NCBI GenBank assembly: GCA_900538355.1
Contig: UPXS01000010.1
Span: 1 to 64,000 of the forward strand
Direction: 5' to 3'
Length of the DNA: 64,000 nucleotides
Source of the DNA: an uncultured Veillonella sp.
GTDB lineage: Bacteria > Bacillota > Negativicutes > Veillonellales > Veillonellaceae
The translations under genes and the position numbers were made by a program. The notes below the pieces were generated by a model, which was given only the letters and a program-made list of their open reading frames with translations, made no database searches and was not told where the DNA came from. Positions 19,501 to 27,828 of the stretch are shown one piece after another. Each line of letters opens with the position of its first letter. The first letter of the stretch is position 1.

Positions 19501-22449
19501 ATCACCAACAGTTGTTGGAGTTACAGTTACATTAGTGGAACCAGAGGATACTGTATATGTTTTATTTAATTTAGTTTTAGCGTCATCGGACAAATCAGCT
19601 ACTACATCTGTACCAGAAGCAGTTGTTTTGATGTATTGACCGTTGTTAGCACCAACTACACCAAAGCTCAAACCACCAGTTTTATTGAATTTTTGAGTAT
19701 CTGTGTTACCAGTGTTACCTGCTAATTTAATTGTGTTGTTGAAGCCATCGCTTACTTTTTTCAATTGGTCTTCAGTTGCTGCACGACCAGAAACAACAGT
19801 TGGGTTGGTAATATCCCAATCTTTGTTTTGTAAGCCGGTTACATAGCCACCTTTACCATCTAAGGAAATAGGGTTGTCGCCTTCAACTTTTACAACTTGA
19901 TCACCAGCGAAGGAGATTTTACCAGAACCAGCACCATTTGTAATGGAAGAGATATCTGTCAAGTCACCTTGTACATTTACTTTGTACGGAGTAGCTGCTG
20001 TACCATCACCTGTTACAGTAGTATTTTTACCAGCTTCAACTTTAGAAGGATCTGTGTTACCAGTAGCACCAGTGGAGCTTACTGTGTAAATATCATGACC
20101 ATCTGTTGCATCTTGAGTCTTAGCAACAGTTACGCCATTACCAGCTTTAACTTCTGTCTTAGCGGATTTCAATTGTTTTACGTTAACTGCATCAGTATCA
20201 TCTGTACCAGGAGCTACATTAGTGATTTTGCTACCACCCATGTTAAGTGGACCGCCAGTGATGTTGATGGAGTTGCCACCAATTGTCATTTTAGGACCAT
20301 TGTCAGCATTAGAAATAGATGTAATACCTTTCAAGTCGCCTTCTACATTAACTTTGTATGGATCGTCTTGAGTACCTTCACCAGTAACTTTAGTATTTTT
20401 ACCATCTACAAGTTTAGTTTTAGCGTCTTTTAATTGTTTTACGTTAACTGCATCAGTATCGTTTACACCAGCTTTTACATTAGTAATGTTTTTGTTACCA
20501 GCGTCGATGCCATTTTTTGTAACAGATGGGCCACCAGTGATTGTTAAGCCATCGTTATTAACTTTAGTATCACCAATTGTTAAAGAACCATCTTTAGTCA
20601 AGTCAACGTCCTTGTTCAAGGAGTATGTGAATTGTTTATCAGTTTGATCTAATACAATGTTTTTACCAGCACTCAATGTTACAGTATCGCCAGGGCTTAC
20701 TTTTTTGGACGCTTGAGTACCTGTTACGCTACCACCGTTATTAGAGGAAACTACGTTCCAACCAGATTCGTTGATTGCTTTTGCAACATTGTCAGTTGTA
20801 GCAATGCCGTTTGTAGTAGGCGCTACTGCTTTACCATTAGTATTAGTAATATCAGCACCTATTTTAGCTTTTACTGTAACACCATTTTTATCAGCAGATG
20901 TAGAAATAAATGTAGGATCATCACCTTTAATTTTCAATGTACCATCATCTAACAATACATCGCCATTGCCAGTGTCACCAGCGTATTTCAAGTTAACGCT
21001 TCTCAATTGAGCTACGTTAACAGCATCAGTATCTGCAGTACCTGCAGCAAGACCTGTAATTTGACGAGTTGCAGTAGCACCGTCACCTACGGAAACAGCT
21101 GCCAATGTAGATGTTTGTGCAGTACCAGCTAGACCTGCATATTTGTTTGTACGATCTTCAGCTGGGTTGAAGCCTTTAACACCTTTATCGATAGATGTTT
21201 TAGATTGAGAACCAAGAGCAACGCCATCTTTAATAGATGCATTGGATTCTTGACCTAAAGCTGTTGCACTTTCAGCAGTAGCATTTGCTTTAAAACCAAG
21301 AGCAGAAGCACCTTTAGCAGTTGCTTGCGCAACACCGCCTATTGCAGTAGAAGCAGTACCAGTGGAGTTAGATTGCATACCAATTGCAATGGATCCTGTG
21401 CCAGTAGATGTAGTTTTATAACCTTCACCATTACCAGCAATAGCGATAGCACCAGAACCAGTTGCTTCAGTACGAGCGCCAAGGGCAACAGAAACGTTAG
21501 CAGATGCTGTTGTTTTACGACCGATTGCAACAGTATCTTCTGCTGTCGCTTTATTCTCACGACCAATAGCGATCATTGTATTACCTGCGGCACGGCCACC
21601 ACCAACAGTAGAGTCTGCAAGGTTATTTTGACCGATAGCAATACCACCACCAATATTCGCATTATTGGAAGTACCCATTGTGATAGTATCTTCTACTGCA
21701 GAAGTATTGCTTTCACCAATAGCTACAGCATTAAGACCTTCTGCCTTATTGCTATGACCAATAGCTGTGGCGTTTTGACCAGATGCAGTATTACGAGCAC
21801 CAAGGGTTTGAGAGTTTTTACCGCTTGCTGTAGAGCCTGCGCCAACCGCTGTGGATTCAGTACCCGTTGCCTTAGCAATTGCACCAATACCAACTGCCAT
21901 ATGCGCATTAGCTTTTGAATAGGAACCCATTGCAAGAGCATATGCATCTTGACCATTAGTTAATGCTTCAGAGTATGTACCAATAGCAATATTATCTGTA
22001 TTATTAGCTTTTGCCACATTACCCATTGCAATAGTATTTCTACCAGTTGCCTGAGATCCTACGCCAATAGCAGATGCTGCAGGACCAGTTGCTGTATTTT
22101 GGTTACCAAGAGCCATAGAAGAATCTTGATTCGCCACATTGTTAGCACCATAAATAATATGACCGTTACCACTACCACCAGTTGTTCTATTTTGGAAACC
22201 AACTACAACAGAGTTTGGAGTCACAGAGTTAGAACCATTATATGTGCCATTCGGTGAAATATTAACTGAACTGCCTCCCAACCCAACATCAGCATGCACC
22301 GGTGTACCTGCTGTAGCAGCTACCATAGCCAAACCAGCTAACACGCTAGCAAGAGCTTTTTTCTTACCACCATTGTTTTTCGCTACTTCGGAAACTACTA
22401 CGTAGCACTCTTTAGTTTTGCTCCAAACAACTTTAAAGATTTTATTCAT
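13510..22449 (-). CDS. giant trimeric autotransporter adhesin (YadA/Hag type, 2979 aa)
   Basis: Paralog of the 3528-residue adhesin. An ESPR signal (MNKIFKVVWSKTKECYVVV, cleavage near HADVG) is followed by YadA head repeats (about 60-450), a HIM-type neck (TDAVNVAQLRS near 480), and a long stalk with repeated neck motifs. Three collagen-like Gly-x-y blocks lie near residues 1685-1775, 2140-2205 and 2560-2625, richer in GLTGPxG than those of the first adhesin. The anchor (QYDPLEPTQIMAGYGNYRG) is nearly identical to that of the first adhesin and is again followed by a coiled-coil tail of about 63 residues (AENEQMKAQIAAMMAKLGM). AAAGGGG lies about 10 bases before the ATG. Near-identity of anchor and leader with divergence between them fits duplication plus recombination. 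Confidence 0.96.
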   Translation of the reverse strand: MNKIFKVVWSKTKECYVVVSEVAKNNGGKKKALASVLAGLAMVAATAGTPVHADVGLGGSSVNISPNGTYNGSNSVTPNSVVVGFQNRTTGGSGNGHIIYGANNVANQDSSMALGNQNTATGPAASAIGVGSQATGRNTIAMGNVAKANNTDNIAIGTYSEALTNGQDAYALAMGSYSKANAHMAVGIGAIAKATGTESTAVGAGSTASGKNSQTLGARNTASGQNATAIGHSNKAEGLNAVAIGESNTSAVEDTITMGTSNNANIGGGIAIGQNNLADSTVGGGRAAGNTMIAIGRENKATAEDTVAIGRKTTASANVSVALGARTEATGSGAIAIAGNGEGYKTTSTGTGSIAIGMQSNSTGTASTAIGGVAQATAKGASALGFKANATAESATALGQESNASIKDGVALGSQSKTSIDKGVKGFNPAEDRTNKYAGLAGTAQTSTLAAVSVGDGATATRQITGLAAGTADTDAVNVAQLRSVNLKYAGDTGNGDVLLDDGTLKIKGDDPTFISTSADKNGVTVKAKIGADITNTNGKAVAPTTNGIATTDNVAKAINESGWNVVSSNNGGSVTGTQASKKVSPGDTVTLSAGKNIVLDQTDKQFTYSLNKDVDLTKDGSLTIGDTKVNNDGLTITGGPSVTKNGIDAGNKNITNVKAGVNDTDAVNVKQLKDAKTKLVDGKNTKVTGEGTQDDPYKVNVEGDLKGITSISNADNGPKMTIGGNSINITGGPLNMGGSKITNVAPGTDDTDAVNVKQLKSAKTEVKAGNGVTVAKTQDATDGHDIYTVSSTGATGNTDPSKVEAGKNTTVTGDGTAATPYKVNVQGDLTDISSITNGAGSGKISFAGDQVVKVEGDNPISLDGKGGYVTGLQNKDWDITNPTVVSGRAATEDQLKKVSDGFNNTIKLAGNTGNTDTQKFNKTGGLSFGVVGANNGQYIKTTASGTDVVADLSDDAKTKLNKTYTVSSGSTNVTVTPTTVGDNTDFKISVTNPSTPGGASSTESVVKKADAAGDTNLADIAVENGKNPGDPDAQYSVNVSRNAVKDAAREAVTVNNGGTTTGGNYTADADNPITVNPVKDDANHNTTYEVKFDGDKAAKQIPLTYKANGTGDQKVKLDKGLNFTNGSNTTASVAADGVVKYDLNKDVDLTKNGSLTIGDTKVNNDGITITGGPSVTKTGIDAGSKKITNVAPGTDGTDAVNYDQLKAARTVVTSNDNSVTINKTTNGDQVTYDLHVNAAAGTASTWNLKSGAVSATEGTHAGDTAQNIADGKSVTMQAGKNLTVTQTNDKAGNTEVAYALDKNLKDLTSVTTEKVTTKEIGLQDAAGNTTTIKKDGDRITYTNDGGTTVNKVANLKDEKHITATTAGNEYTVDNNGNVTMTYTDGEGNLVAGETAVIKGIAKNDLSNITNDGKKVITGLGTVVKAGENVNVSEATDATTGQKTYTVNAVTPAVYTKADGTKVVKRPDGTFTTNVDGAPGNDVPASDVIVSIQDAAGNTTGGNSIVNNVGSAIKNQTGADYLTKLDTANGLTPNAAVNVSDLKSTADALRANELHIAPTAVKAGSTEAKGGVVSGTENVYKYDAATKKVTLTYNDGNGTAVSDTKAVIDFSDLNIPAAGNNYSFKTNATGNIENNGTATETEVPSGKTVNFGAGKNLTIKQEIGADKNQTYTYALNKDLTNLDKVVVNGKDGKDGEDGVSITGPTGAAGTDGNNGKVGITGKDGKDAVSISGKDGVGHIGLTGPAGKDGKNATADITVKEGKAGVDGKDGVDGITRIFYNDKDGNEHQVATHDDGMKFAGDDGQTDDAKVLKKHLNNVVDIVGGADKNKLTTNDNIGVNNVNGKLKVQLAKNVDLDADGSLTTGNTKVDNNGVTITAPAGGTTTDVKLTNTGLDNGGNKIVNVKAGENDTDAVNLKQLKDKVTTVESSDSSIKVVDKNVAGQPGYDAAKGHQYDITINNQSVVEKAQTPVVYTNKDGDKLYKIVDPATGNVTFNTKPDGTGTTVQPADVIASMNNGGDSTTTPMKLNNVGSTIADQAGNTYLDKIDAAAADNKTKNGAVNVTDLKNTADALIEKGLKFDANAGGVKTNKLGSTVKIQGEGNKADTEYSGENVKTIISQDTDGNTTIDVKLDKNLKADSVVVGKDGKDGVDGKIGVNGKDGASVVLNGKDGSIGLTGPKGADGKDGASAKISVKDGVPGVDGQPGDKLTRIVYEDKDGNTHEVATHDDGMKFAGDNGQTNQDTNPNVIKKHLNNVVDIVGGADSSKLTDNNIGVNADGGKLKVQLAKDIDLTKDGSVKIGDTTVNNDGLTITGGPSVKKDGINAGDKKITGVKAGEADTDAVNVKQLKDKVTTVESSDGTISVTDKNDPTSATYDAAKGHQYDIKINNQGVVNNAQIPVVYTKQDGTKVYKQPDGTFNTAKDGSGDVVNAGDIIASMNNPNASTTDPMKLNNVGSSIADKAGNTFLDKIDAAAGDNNTKNGAVNVTDLKNTADAIGNKGLNFGAQSGNDIHKNLGEKLEIVGEGTKADDNYSASNIKTMTKDGKVVIGLDKDLNGLNSISVPGKNGVDGKDGVSISGKDGANGIDGKVSIGKDGKDAVSIAGKDGVGHIGLTGPQGPAGADGTGVDISTDHGSKTLVKPEANNGDKSERIVYVPKDKDGNPLKDTDGNPIKREVATMDDGLRFTGNNTDTENKHALNTLVKVQGEGVTAAESATFKSAAGNINVVADGNDTLTVKMNKDLKNINSIKNSENGPALNFNAGDLSVTGGNLNMGGNKITNLGKGTNDTDAVNLKQLKDSRTIVKSTDGTVGVQESETTDGAKVYDLSTGASPRFDELTDEIGRVGAQGAALAALKPIQYDPLEPTQIMAGYGNYRGNSAIAMGVAHYKNESTMMHAGLAWAGGSRHMMANAGVTWKVGNRDSEAAVADRYRKGPISSAYAMQQEMASVKAQNAGLKTEVSDLKAENEQMKAQIAAMMAKLGM

Positions 22450-22596
22450 ATTACTATGAACCCCTTTCTAAACAAGACACAATTACAATCCTTATAAAGT
22501 AATCAATAAAATACAAAAGATGGAAAAGCTCAAATTTCCCATACCAATAAGCCTTTCTGAGTATCTTTCATATTCTCTTCATTTTGTGTCATGAAC

Positions 22597-22625
22597 AGAA
22601 TATCATATATCGAAAATGTTGTAAA
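22597..22625 (-). promoter_or_regulatory. promoter of the 2979-aa adhesin
   Basis: TTTACA (22620-22625), 17-base spacer, TATTCT (22597-22602) with an extended TG at the -10. TCATGA (22589-22594) lies at the expected transcript start. The 5' UTR would be about 140 bases. Confidence 0.75.
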
Positions 22626-23015
22626 TACTTTTCTTCATGTTTTTATCATAATCACCAAAGTTTATTGTCAGAACCTTTATTTTGTTAAATAAAATTTAAT
22701 ATATGGGTGATTTTTTACTCATTTTTTCGGTGTTTTATACGTATTTTATAAAATATAATCTATTTTTTTCTATGCAGTACGAGTTTTTTCGATAACTACA
22801 TTAATGTAAGTTATAAATAAACGATTAATCGATTTAACAAGATTGATATTTGTCGATTTCAAGGCCTATTTATATATTATCTATAAAATATGGATTTCCA
22901 AAAATCCTGAGTCCGAATTCATAATAGTTTTTTGAAGGCTATTTCATAAATTGCTCACATACAGCTCTATAAATGAAAAAATATGATTGTATTATCTTAT
23001 TTATCTGTGAAATTA

Positions 23016-23024
23016 TGATATACT
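23016..23024 (+). promoter_or_regulatory. extended -10 promoter of the methyltransferase gene
   Basis: TGATATACT is an extended -10 element. The -35 region is poor. The start codon is about 50 bases downstream. Confidence 0.55.
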
Positions 23025-23075
23025 AAAGCATTATAAGGAACTTTAAATGGGTGTTAGTTCTAGAGGGGATGTATT

Positions 23076-24641
23076 ATGAGCAAACAACATATAACAAGCA
23101 TAGATCAATCTAAAATAGACGCATTAAAAGAGTCTTATGATGACTTCCTATATGTGTCTAAAGCATTTTCTAATACATGTATTAGTTCTCTAATGGCTAA
23201 GGCACGTATTTATGGTTTAGATCCTGTACCTGTAGAAGAGGCTCGCGTATTAGAGCTAGGTTCTTCCTGTGGCGGTAATATCATTCCTCAAGCGTTATAT
23301 AATCCAACAGCAACTTTCACCGGTATCGACCTATCCCCTACACAGGTAAAACATGGGAATGAATTAATCGAATCCATGGGTCTAAAAAATATTACATTAT
23401 TAGAAAAGGACATCATGGATATTGATGACGCATTTGGTACCTTCGATTACATTATCGTTCATGGTATTTGGTCTTGGGTTCCTGACGTGGTGAAAGATAA
23501 AATCCTCAGCATTTGTAACCGAAATCTATCCGACCGTGGCGTAGCATATGTATCATACAATACATATCCTGGTTGGAAACGATTAGAGCAATTGCGGGAT
23601 ATTATGTTATATTCTGAAAAGCATGCACCGAACGATTCATTACAAGAACGTACAGTGTACACAAAAAATGTATTGAAGCTCATTGCAGAAACAATGAAGC
23701 TAGATGAACGGTCTACCAAAATTTCTGATTATAAGATCAAAAACATAAATCGTGTACTCCAATCTAACGATTACTACGTTGGTCATGAATACTTAGAGGC
23801 CATTAACGATCCTGTGTATGTGTCTGAATTTATTGAGCGTGCTCAACAACAAGGTTGCGCTTATATCGGTGATGAAACCTTAAATCGTTCTTTTATCTCT
23901 TGGCTCGATAGTGATGTAGAAAAAAATATTAGAACATTAGCTCGAGATAGCTACATTGATAAGGAGCAGTACTACGATTATGTGTATGATACTCAGTTCC
24001 GTATGGCCCTATTAACAAAATATAGCAACGAAGATAAAATTTCCCATGACGAAAGGGTTGAGAAGAAGGTACTAGATACACTATACTTCAACAATGCATT
24101 AGATGAAGAGCCTGGTGTTCCTCCAGAGTGGACCAATGTTATGCACATTAGCATTCAAGAATTAATGGATACAAAACGGCCTTTCAATGTGGCAGACATT
24201 TTAAAACATATTGAAGAGCACCATCCTGGTTCTGAAATCGATACTGATGCTATGTATAGACGCTTATTCCATCTTGCTATCGTTGGTCACATTAATACAT
24301 ATGCTAAAAAGTATGATCAATTACCGTTTGTGGAAAATGAAACCTATATTCCAGAGCATTTCATAAACTATGTATCCACCCTTGTTGAAAAAGGTGGCTA
24401 TCAGTACATGTGCCTTGGTAACATGTATAATCAAATAGACTACTCTGTTGATGAAGGTTTATCGTACGTCATGAAATTGATGGCAAAACCAATTTCTCGT
24501 CAAGAATTGATTGATACGATGAACGAAAACATGACCGTTGAAAGAACAAAAGATGATGGCACTAAACACATTGTCTCCTCTGAACAATATTTAGACGAGT
24601 CCATCGCGCATATCCAAGCGTTAGGATATTTTGCAAAATAA
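23076..24641 (+). CDS. SAM-dependent methyltransferase with regulatory domain (protein-lysine MTase-like)
   Basis: A 521-residue class I methyltransferase. Motif I VLELGSSCGGN is at about 58-68, with an acidic residue in GIDLSP at about 83-88 and a motif IV-like region FDYIIVHGIWSWV. The core is followed by a long C-terminal half typical of the methyltransferase-regulatory-domain family. As I recall, that architecture is shared with rickettsial protein-lysine methyltransferases that modify the autotransporter OmpB. AGAGGGG is 7 bases before the ATG. It is the only large plus-strand gene among the adhesins. Inferred: methylation of lysine-rich surface adhesins encoded beside it. It has no signal peptide, so it acts in the cytoplasm before export. 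The substrate is not shown by the sequence. Confidence 0.85.
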   Translation: MSKQHITSIDQSKIDALKESYDDFLYVSKAFSNTCISSLMAKARIYGLDPVPVEEARVLELGSSCGGNIIPQALYNPTATFTGIDLSPTQVKHGNELIESMGLKNITLLEKDIMDIDDAFGTFDYIIVHGIWSWVPDVVKDKILSICNRNLSDRGVAYVSYNTYPGWKRLEQLRDIMLYSEKHAPNDSLQERTVYTKNVLKLIAETMKLDERSTKISDYKIKNINRVLQSNDYYVGHEYLEAINDPVYVSEFIERAQQQGCAYIGDETLNRSFISWLDSDVEKNIRTLARDSYIDKEQYYDYVYDTQFRMALLTKYSNEDKISHDERVEKKVLDTLYFNNALDEEPGVPPEWTNVMHISIQELMDTKRPFNVADILKHIEEHHPGSEIDTDAMYRRLFHLAIVGHINTYAKKYDQLPFVENETYIPEHFINYVSTLVEKGGYQYMCLGNMYNQIDYSVDEGLSYVMKLMAKPISRQELIDTMNENMTVERTKDDGTKHIVSSEQYLDESIAHIQALGYFAK

Positions 24642-24696
24642 ATCGCAAATAATATAATCACAAACAATATCGAAAATTACATAATATGAGAACTAC

Positions 24697-24733
24697 AAAA
24701 GGAGTAACTGGTCATATCAGTTACTCCTTTTTT
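24697..24733 (+). terminator. strong terminator after the methyltransferase, likely bidirectional
   Basis: A 13-base-pair stem AAAGGAGTAACTG/CAGTTACTCCTTT (24698-24710 with 24718-24730), 7-base loop, then more T on the plus strand. The minus strand also has a short T run, so it could stop the SLH adhesin transcript. Confidence 0.85.
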
Positions 24734-24739
24734 GATTCA

Positions 24740-24781
24740 CTACTATGCGACCTCAGGGTGGAGTTGAGGTATGCATAGTAG
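24740..24781. other. long two-part hairpin between convergent genes
   Basis: Outer stem CTACTATGC/GCATAGTAG (9 pairs) encloses CCTCA/TGAGG (5 pairs) and a 9-base loop. It has no T-tract on either side and sits beside a complete terminator, so it is not needed for termination. Role unknown. Confidence 0.5.
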
Positions 24782-24823
24782 TTACTTATTAAGTTGTGTG
24801 AACACTATCAACTAATAGTATCC

Positions 24824-27643
24824 TTATTTTTTATTAACACGAACGCGTTCGATTGTTGGTTCGCCTTTAGCATTTTTCGCTACTGTATCAACACGGAACA
24901 ATGCCATTTCAGGGCTGAATTCAGTTACAAGGCGATCGTTAACTGTTACACCATCTTGAATTGCACGGTATACGATTTGAGCAAATTCATAACGTGTTAA
25001 CATGCGATCGCCACCGAATGTGCCATCTGGATAGCCTTCTACAAGACCACGGCGGGACAAATCGCTTACAGCTTCATATGCCCAATGGTTTGTAGGGATA
25101 TCTGGGAACAATGTTGTGTGATCAGCTTTCATCTTAGTACCAGCAACACCGTTCAACAATGCAGTCAATTTTTGAATTTGAGCATTTTGTTCAGCTACAG
25201 TTTTCTTAAGAGCTAATACTTCTTTACCAATTGCTACACGAGAGCGAGATACACCGCTATGAGCCCCTACTTTCACAGATAAACCAGCATTGAATACTGT
25301 TTCATCACTGCCTACAGTAGAACCTACGCTAAGTTGTACGTCTTCGTTAGGACGGTAGAAAGCGCCGATAGCTGCCGCATCACCACTGCGGTAATGACCA
25401 TAGCCTGCAGCGAAGTCCCATTTAGCATCTGGATCGAAATCAAGTGGATGCAATGCTGCTAACGCTGCTGCACCTGCTACAGATTTGTTGACACGTTTAT
25501 CCATCTTGGATAAGTCGCCTTTGATATTTTTGATATCATTTGTATTTTTAGTGATATTTGTTGTGTTATTTGTAATTTGGTCAGCAATATCATCTGCAAG
25601 AGATACCTTGTAGTCGTGAGTATTACCATTTACAGTTGGTGTTACCTTAATATGGTCACCAGCTGTTACAGTTGTAACTTGAGTGGATGCTGCAATTTGA
25701 TTTTGTACGCGTTTAAGTTGAGATACGTTAACCGCATCAGTGTCTGCTACACCAGCTTTCACATTATTAATAATTTGGTCGCCTGCGCTGATACCAGTTG
25801 TAGTGTAGTAAACTGTTTTGTCCCCTTCACTTGCGTACATACCGTATTTATCAAATTTTGCTTGTTCTAAAGTATCGGTGTTTTCGATTTGAACGCCCTT
25901 AGGTGTAATACCGATATTTTCGCTACCGTTAAAGAAGCGAGCGCTATCCTTATCGATACGAGCACGAACGTCGTCAGTTGCTTTACCGAAGTTAACAGAG
26001 TTCATCTCTACTAAGTCTTTATTAACAGCTACTTTATATTCAGCACCACCATTAGCATTTGTACCAGGTGTTACAGTCGTATTAGCACCAGCTACTACAG
26101 TAGTATGTTTTTTAGCATCTGCTTCAACAGTAGAGATTTTAGTTTCTACCTTTTTAAGTTGCGCTACGTTTACTGCATCAGTATCGTTTGTGCCAGCTGC
26201 AACAGATGTAATCTGACGTGTTACATCATTCGCAACGTCACCAACGGATACAGCGGACGCTGTAGCTTTCCATGTGGAGCTTGTATCAGTAGATGCAGCT
26301 TTTGTGCTGATATCATAACCAGCTGCACCAGCTGCTACAGTTGCTTTGGATTTACTACCAAGAGCTACGCCACCTTCAACAGATACTTCAGTGTTATGAC
26401 CAATAGCCACGGCATCATTTACAGTTGTAGTAGTTTCTGCATCACTAGAACCAATAATAACAGAGTTATTAGCACCTGTTACCTTACGGTTATCGCCAAC
26501 GATAACTGTATTCTTTGCATCAGATACAGTGTTCTTAGAACCAATAGCAGTTAAGTGCTGTACATTAGAAGCTGTATTGCCTACGCCCATAACAAGGTTG
26601 TCTGCACTTTCAGCACCATCAGCACCTGTTACAGTATTGTTGATACCAATCATGGATGTGCGCAATGTGTAATCTGCCTTGTTACCGCCACCGAAGGCCA
26701 TTGTAGCACCACCGCCGTTGGATCTTTTAACAGAAGTACGTAATTTTTCAGATAATGCTTTAGCAGAATTACCACCACTAGTTGGTGCACCAGTAATAGC
26801 TGTAACAGAGTTTGTAATTTCATTACCAGCACCCATGATAATAGAACCATTTGAATTAAACGTTCTATTGGCTGTACCAACAATGCTATTACCTATACCA
26901 GAATAGTCACTAGTTGCGGTCTTGGACTCGATACTATTTAAAGAACCTGTAATAGTAGCACCAAAGTTTTGTGCCGCTTGTGATCTGAACCCGCCGCCAT
27001 CATAAGCACCTGTTATAGCAGAATAGGCACCATTAACTACACCAAAGGTAGCATTATTAAAGCTATTAACACCAACTGTAGTTGCATTTACACTCACATT
27101 ATGAGAACGCATACTATCTACATTACTTGTATCTACTGTGGTATCACCAATCTCACCCTTATAGTTATGAGTACCAATCATAATACCACCAGAGCGAGCA
27201 TATGTATTTTGACCAATAGCTACACCAGTTGGTACTTTAGTCGGATCGGCTGGAATAAATGGCGCCCTTAGGCCAAGAAATCCAGATCCTCTAAATGTAG
27301 TTTGATTAAAATTAAAATTAGCCTCTTGCGTACCCGCCATATTTTCGGAGAAGGCTTTTTCACCAATTGCTATGCCACCGCCTTGGTTAACATAGTTATT
27401 TGTATGTGCACCACTACCAATAGCGATATCTCCAGTAGCTGGACGATTAGTACCATTTGCATAAGAAACTTCAGCACCATTACCAATAGCTACATTTTTA
27501 ACTTCTGGCGCTTTACTTCCTGTACCAATAGCAACACCATTACCTGCGCCTGTTGTTGTGTCTGCAGCGCTAGCTACCATACATAAGCTAGACAATAGCA
27601 CACCGTTGATTAACAAGGTTAATAAACGTTTTCGTTTGTTCAT
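24824..27643 (-). CDS. trimeric autotransporter with C-terminal SLH domain (939 aa)
   Basis: A conventional signal peptide (MNKRKRLLTLL, cleavage near ASAADT, no ESPR) leads into YadA head repeats (about 30-440), a HIM neck (TDAVNVAQLKK), a short stalk with a second neck (TDAVNVSQLKR) and the YadA anchor (LDFDPDAKWDFAAGYGHYR). After the barrel come a coiled coil (LALKKTVAEQNAQIQKLTAL) and a single SLH domain at about residues 838-897 (FPDIPTNHWAYEAV, YPDGTFGGD, LTRYEFAQ), then about 40 residues. In Negativicutes, SLH domains of outer-membrane proteins such as OmpM bind peptidoglycan from the periplasmic side. Because this SLH follows the barrel it should also be periplasmic, giving an adhesin tethered to the cell wall. 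GGAGG is 9 bases before the ATG. Confidence 0.95.
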   Translation of the reverse strand: MNKRKRLLTLLINGVLLSSLCMVASAADTTTGAGNGVAIGTGSKAPEVKNVAIGNGAEVSYANGTNRPATGDIAIGSGAHTNNYVNQGGGIAIGEKAFSENMAGTQEANFNFNQTTFRGSGFLGLRAPFIPADPTKVPTGVAIGQNTYARSGGIMIGTHNYKGEIGDTTVDTSNVDSMRSHNVSVNATTVGVNSFNNATFGVVNGAYSAITGAYDGGGFRSQAAQNFGATITGSLNSIESKTATSDYSGIGNSIVGTANRTFNSNGSIIMGAGNEITNSVTAITGAPTSGGNSAKALSEKLRTSVKRSNGGGATMAFGGGNKADYTLRTSMIGINNTVTGADGAESADNLVMGVGNTASNVQHLTAIGSKNTVSDAKNTVIVGDNRKVTGANNSVIIGSSDAETTTTVNDAVAIGHNTEVSVEGGVALGSKSKATVAAGAAGYDISTKAASTDTSSTWKATASAVSVGDVANDVTRQITSVAAGTNDTDAVNVAQLKKVETKISTVEADAKKHTTVVAGANTTVTPGTNANGGAEYKVAVNKDLVEMNSVNFGKATDDVRARIDKDSARFFNGSENIGITPKGVQIENTDTLEQAKFDKYGMYASEGDKTVYYTTTGISAGDQIINNVKAGVADTDAVNVSQLKRVQNQIAASTQVTTVTAGDHIKVTPTVNGNTHDYKVSLADDIADQITNNTTNITKNTNDIKNIKGDLSKMDKRVNKSVAGAAALAALHPLDFDPDAKWDFAAGYGHYRSGDAAAIGAFYRPNEDVQLSVGSTVGSDETVFNAGLSVKVGAHSGVSRSRVAIGKEVLALKKTVAEQNAQIQKLTALLNGVAGTKMKADHTTLFPDIPTNHWAYEAVSDLSRRGLVEGYPDGTFGGDRMLTRYEFAQIVYRAIQDGVTVNDRLVTEFSPEMALFRVDTVAKNAKGEPTIERVRVNKK

Positions 27644-27731
27644 AAGTTAGAACCTCCATTTACAAACTACAAAACCTATCATTCTCTCTTTGCATTAAAA
27701 TTCACTTTTTATTCATGAGTCTTATATGAAT

Positions 27732-27759
27732 ATTGTAGCACGTATACGAATTTTGTAAA
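27732..27759 (-). promoter_or_regulatory. promoter of the SLH adhesin
   Basis: TTTACA (27754-27759), 16-base spacer, TACAAT (27732-27737) with an extended TG. TCATGA lies at 27713-27718, just after the predicted start. Confidence 0.7.
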
Positions 27760-27790
27760 CAGTAATTTATATATCTATTAAGAGAATATA

Positions 27791-27828
27791 AAAAAGGTAG
27801 TTAATCAATTAGGATTAACTACCTTTTT
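27791..27828 (-). terminator. strong bidirectional terminator
   Basis: A 16-base-pair perfect stem, AAAAAGGTAGTTAATC with its complement (27791-27806 with 27813-27828), 6-base loop and T runs on both strands. It separates the SLH adhesin promoter from everything to its right. Confidence 0.88.

Larger units (their letters stand above)
22450..23075. other. divergent promoter region, adhesin (left) and methyltransferase (right)
   Basis: It contains the minus-strand adhesin promoter and the plus-strand methyltransferase promoter. The middle part is AT-rich with short palindromes (ACATTAATGT, CGATTAATCG). No gene is evident in the roughly 370 bases between the promoters. Confidence 0.6.
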
